From contig JAUPKO010000191.1 in NCBI GenBank assembly GCA_030837395.1, positions 1 to 9,143 of the forward strand: DNA of 9,143 nt, read 5' to 3'. Both the position numbers and the translations under genes were made by a program. Positions 6,873 through 9,143 of this stretch are shown one piece after another. Each line of letters starts with the position of its first letter. Position 1 is the stretch's first letter. The notes beneath the pieces were generated by a model, which saw only the letters and a list, made by a program, of their open reading frames with translations, was not told the DNA's origin and searched no databases. The stretch is from Actinomycetota bacterium (GTDB lineage: Bacteria; Actinomycetota; Actinomycetes; S36-B12; UBA10799).

Positions 6873-9143
6873 CCGCCATCGCATTGTCAGGCACCCAACT
6901 GCTGCGCCCGGGCCCTGGCGAGGTCGTGCTGGTGGACGCCGGAACGGTACTGGTGTTCGCCGAGGAGGCCACGGGTCGACGGCTGCCGATGACAACGCTC
7001 ACCGCCGGTCAACTCGCTGTCGGCTGTGCCCCGAGTGCCGGGCAGCGACGCCTGGTCCTCAGCGGCCTGCCTGGCACCGCGGTGCGCAGATCCGAGGTCG
7101 CGGACATCCTGCGAACCGATGGCACGCGTGAACTCGAACGCTGGATCTGCGCGGTCAGCGACAGCGCCCGCGGTGAACGATGGGTCGAGCATGTGGTCGC
7201 GCCGCTGTCCGGCACCCTTCGCCTCGCCCCCGGGGAACATGTCGCCGCGACGCTGCAACCGGTTGCGGCGGCGAATCGGCGGGTACTCGGCTGGTTGCGT
7301 GTCATCTCCGGCCGCGCCCGACTGTGCAATTGGTCCGAGGCGTCGCTCGGGCCGGCCGACGGACCCATCCCGATGACCCGCGGGACCTGGCTCACCAGCG
7401 AATTGCACACCAGCATCGCCGCAGCACCGGCACCGACCGCCGCCGAGGTGTGGATCGATGCTCTCGACCTCATGGGGCGGCTGGGCCTGTCCGCATCAGG
7501 GCAGCGCCAGTCGACGGCAGATGCCGACCGTGCCGCACGCCAAGCAGTCCAGGAGTCGACCGCCGCGGAGGTCATGACTGCGGGAGTCGTAGCCCTCTCG
7601 GGTGCGTTCTCGCGCACGACCACCGCAGTACCGACGCCCCCGGCGGTGCTTGCGGCGCCCTGGTGGGTGGCAATGGACGTGGGTCTGGCCACCGACGACT
7701 CCACGTTGCAGCACGCGGAACTGCTGCACACCAGGGGCACGCCGCCCGTTGCCGCGGTGGCGCACGCGTGTGGGGCCCGCGTGCGCCCGATTCGGCTGCC
7801 GCCGCAATGGTGGCGAGCGGAGGGTCCACCGCTGGTGGGTCGGCACCACCATCACGGCCTCGTGGCCCTGCACTGGCAGCGCGGCCGATGGCACATGTCC
7901 GTTCCGACTACACCTGATCACGGCCCGACCGGCCGGGAACAGTTGACGGTGCACGCCGACGAGGCCGCCGCCCTGGGCCCGGAAGCCACGCAACTTGTGG
8001 CGTTGCTGCCCACCGGGCCGACGACGCTGGACCGCCTCGTGCGCCTTGCCACGACCAAACTGTGGCCCGATGTGATCGTCGCCGTGGTGATGTCGGTGCT
8101 GATTGCCGGCGCGGCATTCGCCACTCCCTACGTCCTGGGCCAGATCGCCGGCAGCCTGCTCACCATCACGGTGTGGCACCTGGTGGGGCTGCTCAGCGCA
8201 TTGATTCTGCTCGAATGTGCCACGACCCTGTGGCGGGGCACTCGCGGCCGGAATCTGATCAGGATCAGAACCCGTGCCGTCGGGGCCGCAGCCATGGCCG
8301 TGTGGGATCGCATGATCCGACAGCGCGCGCGCTGGCATTCCGACCTGCCGCTCGGTCGGCGCCTGATGGCCTTGGCCTCGCCGAATCTGGCGTCCAACTC
8401 CCTGCCCAACACCACGGTCAACCAACTCCTGGACAGCGGTGCGATCCTCGGCGGCCTCGCCGCGGTCGCCACGACCACCGCGTCGCTCCTGGTCGCCATC
8501 GCGTTGGTGATAGCCGCCCAGGCCTGGGTGGGCGTCCTCCTGGTGCGCACATTGGCGGCCCAGTCCCGCGTGCGGGTGGCCGCCGGCGCCACGGCCAATG
8601 GTCGGCTGATCGAGACGCTACGCGGCGTCACCACGCTGCGACTGTTCCAGGCCCAGCCCCGGGCCTTTCGACGGTGGGCACAATCCCAGGCCGTGCTGGC
8701 GGCCGCCGACGTCAGGCTACGCCAGTTGGCGACCTCTCAGATGGTGTTCACAGCCGCGTGGCCCATCGTCGGTTTGATCGTTGTGGTGAGCGTGTCAGCC
8801 GCCTCGCAGGCGACGTTCGGCCAATTCGTCACGGCCCAGACCGCAGCGTCGCTGATGTCGATGGCGGTGGCCGCCGCCACCGCCGCGGCCGGGGCCACCA
8901 CGACCGCCCGCGCCCAACTCAACGAGGCGAATGCGCTCCTATCCGCCAGCCCGGAACAACCCGGTGAGGGCGAGTCACCAGGCACCCTGAACGGTGCAAT
9001 CTCGTTGACCGACGTCACGTTCAGCTACCAACCCGACAGCCCGCGGGTGCTGCGTGGGGTGAGTTTCAAGGTCTCACCCGGCGAACACATCGCCATCGTC
9101 GGACCTTCCGGCTGCGGCAAGTCCACCCTGGTGCGGGTACTGC
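6869..9143 (+). CDS. NHLM-type ABC transporter, second subunit (3' end cut by window edge)
   Basis: The frame is open from ATG 6869 to the right edge (758 full codons) and continues beyond it. It overlaps the preceding stop by ATGA; a weak GGTGA lies 7 nt upstream. The N-terminal half (1 to about 390) has no active peptidase. It begins with cupin or cNMP-binding-like beta segments (about 5-75 and 105-185), then an Ala-rich, probably helical stretch (about 190-245). Next is a region with Pro-Gln-Trp-Trp (312-315) and a run of four His (326-329) followed by Gly-Leu-Val-Ala-Leu, which lines up loosely with the His part of a C39 fold but lacks the nucleophilic Cys. Membrane helices run from about 398 to 700, and the ATPase domain starts near 712, with Walker A GPSGCGKST at 745-753. 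The rest of the ATPase is outside the window. This architecture matches the second ABC protein of NHLM bacteriocin systems, the likely partner of the C39 transporter. Confidence 0.9.
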   Translation, partial: MTAIALSGTQLLRPGPGEVVLVDAGTVLVFAEEATGRRLPMTTLTAGQLAVGCAPSAGQRRLVLSGLPGTAVRRSEVADILRTDGTRELERWICAVSDSARGERWVEHVVAPLSGTLRLAPGEHVAATLQPVAAANRRVLGWLRVISGRARLCNWSEASLGPADGPIPMTRGTWLTSELHTSIAAAPAPTAAEVWIDALDLMGRLGLSASGQRQSTADADRAARQAVQESTAAEVMTAGVVALSGAFSRTTTAVPTPPAVLAAPWWVAMDVGLATDDSTLQHAELLHTRGTPPVAAVAHACGARVRPIRLPPQWWRAEGPPLVGRHHHHGLVALHWQRGRWHMSVPTTPDHGPTGREQLTVHADEAAALGPEATQLVALLPTGPTTLDRLVRLATTKLWPDVIVAVVMSVLIAGAAFATPYVLGQIAGSLLTITVWHLVGLLSALILLECATTLWRGTRGRNLIRIRTRAVGAAAMAVWDRMIRQRARWHSDLPLGRRLMALASPNLASNSLPNTTVNQLLDSGAILGGLAAVATTTASLLVAIALVIAAQAWVGVLLVRTLAAQSRVRVAAGATANGRLIETLRGVTTLRLFQAQPRAFRRWAQSQAVLAAADVRLRQLATSQMVFTAAWPIVGLIVVVSVSAASQATFGQFVTAQTAASLMSMAVAAATAAAGATTTARAQLNEANALLSASPEQPGEGESPGTLNGAISLTDVTFSYQPDSPRVLRGVSFKVSPGEHIAIVGPSGCGKSTLVRVL

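Noticed and set aside
6042..6995. A 317-codon minus-strand open frame over the end of the C39 transporter
   Set aside because: The plus strand here encodes a complete ABC ATPase with all motifs in order; the antisense product has no recognisable motif and spans two gene ends.
7496..8967. Long open frames on both strands (7496-8425 minus, 8062-8967 plus) inside the second ABC gene
   Set aside because: The frame beginning at 6869 is open through to the window edge and ends in a Walker A motif with preceding membrane helices; the alternatives are low-complexity Arg/Gly/Pro-rich shadows.

Overview
The window is high-GC DNA with the coding style of an actinobacterium: strong G/C at third codon positions, tight gene packing, a DUF222/13E12-type HNH endonuclease remnant, and candidate leaderless starts preceded by a bare TANNNT-type -10 box. 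I cannot name the genus from sequence alone.

Layout. Positions 1-221 hold the 3' end of an HNH endonuclease gene of the multi-copy actinobacterial 13E12/DUF222 type. Next is a complete gene (313-1218, +) for an AlaX-like alanyl-tRNA editing hydrolase with both zinc-binding motifs. It converges on an APC-family amino-acid permease (1272-2798, -). A 40-bp divergent intergenic region (2799-2838) separates the permease from a tandem-domain universal stress protein (2839-3807, +). No gap between genes exceeds about 100 bases, and I saw no tRNA, rRNA, CRISPR array or insertion sequence.

The most notable part is 3823-9143, three overlapping genes for an NHLM/NHLP-type (nitrile hydratase leader peptide) bacteriocin or RiPP export system. 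They are a membrane-fusion (HlyD-like) protein, a C39-peptidase ABC transporter with an intact Cys-His-Asp triad, and a second ABC transporter with a long N-terminal region in place of an active peptidase. The third gene runs off the right edge just after its Walker A motif. Consecutive genes overlap by ATGA, so translation is probably coupled. The system would recognise a leader peptide, cut it, and export the core peptide through a probable heterodimer of the two ABC proteins, with the HlyD-like subunit as extracytoplasmic adaptor. No precursor peptide or modification enzyme lies in the window, so the cargo is unknown and may be encoded beyond the right edge. The HlyD-like protein is shortened: the coiled-coil hairpin that usually separates the two lipoyl halves is absent, which fits a single-membrane cell.

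The stress-protein gene ends 15 bp before the export genes. Both the stress-protein gene and the first export gene lack a convincing Shine-Dalgarno sequence and instead have a -10-like hexamer ending 7 nt before the ATG.
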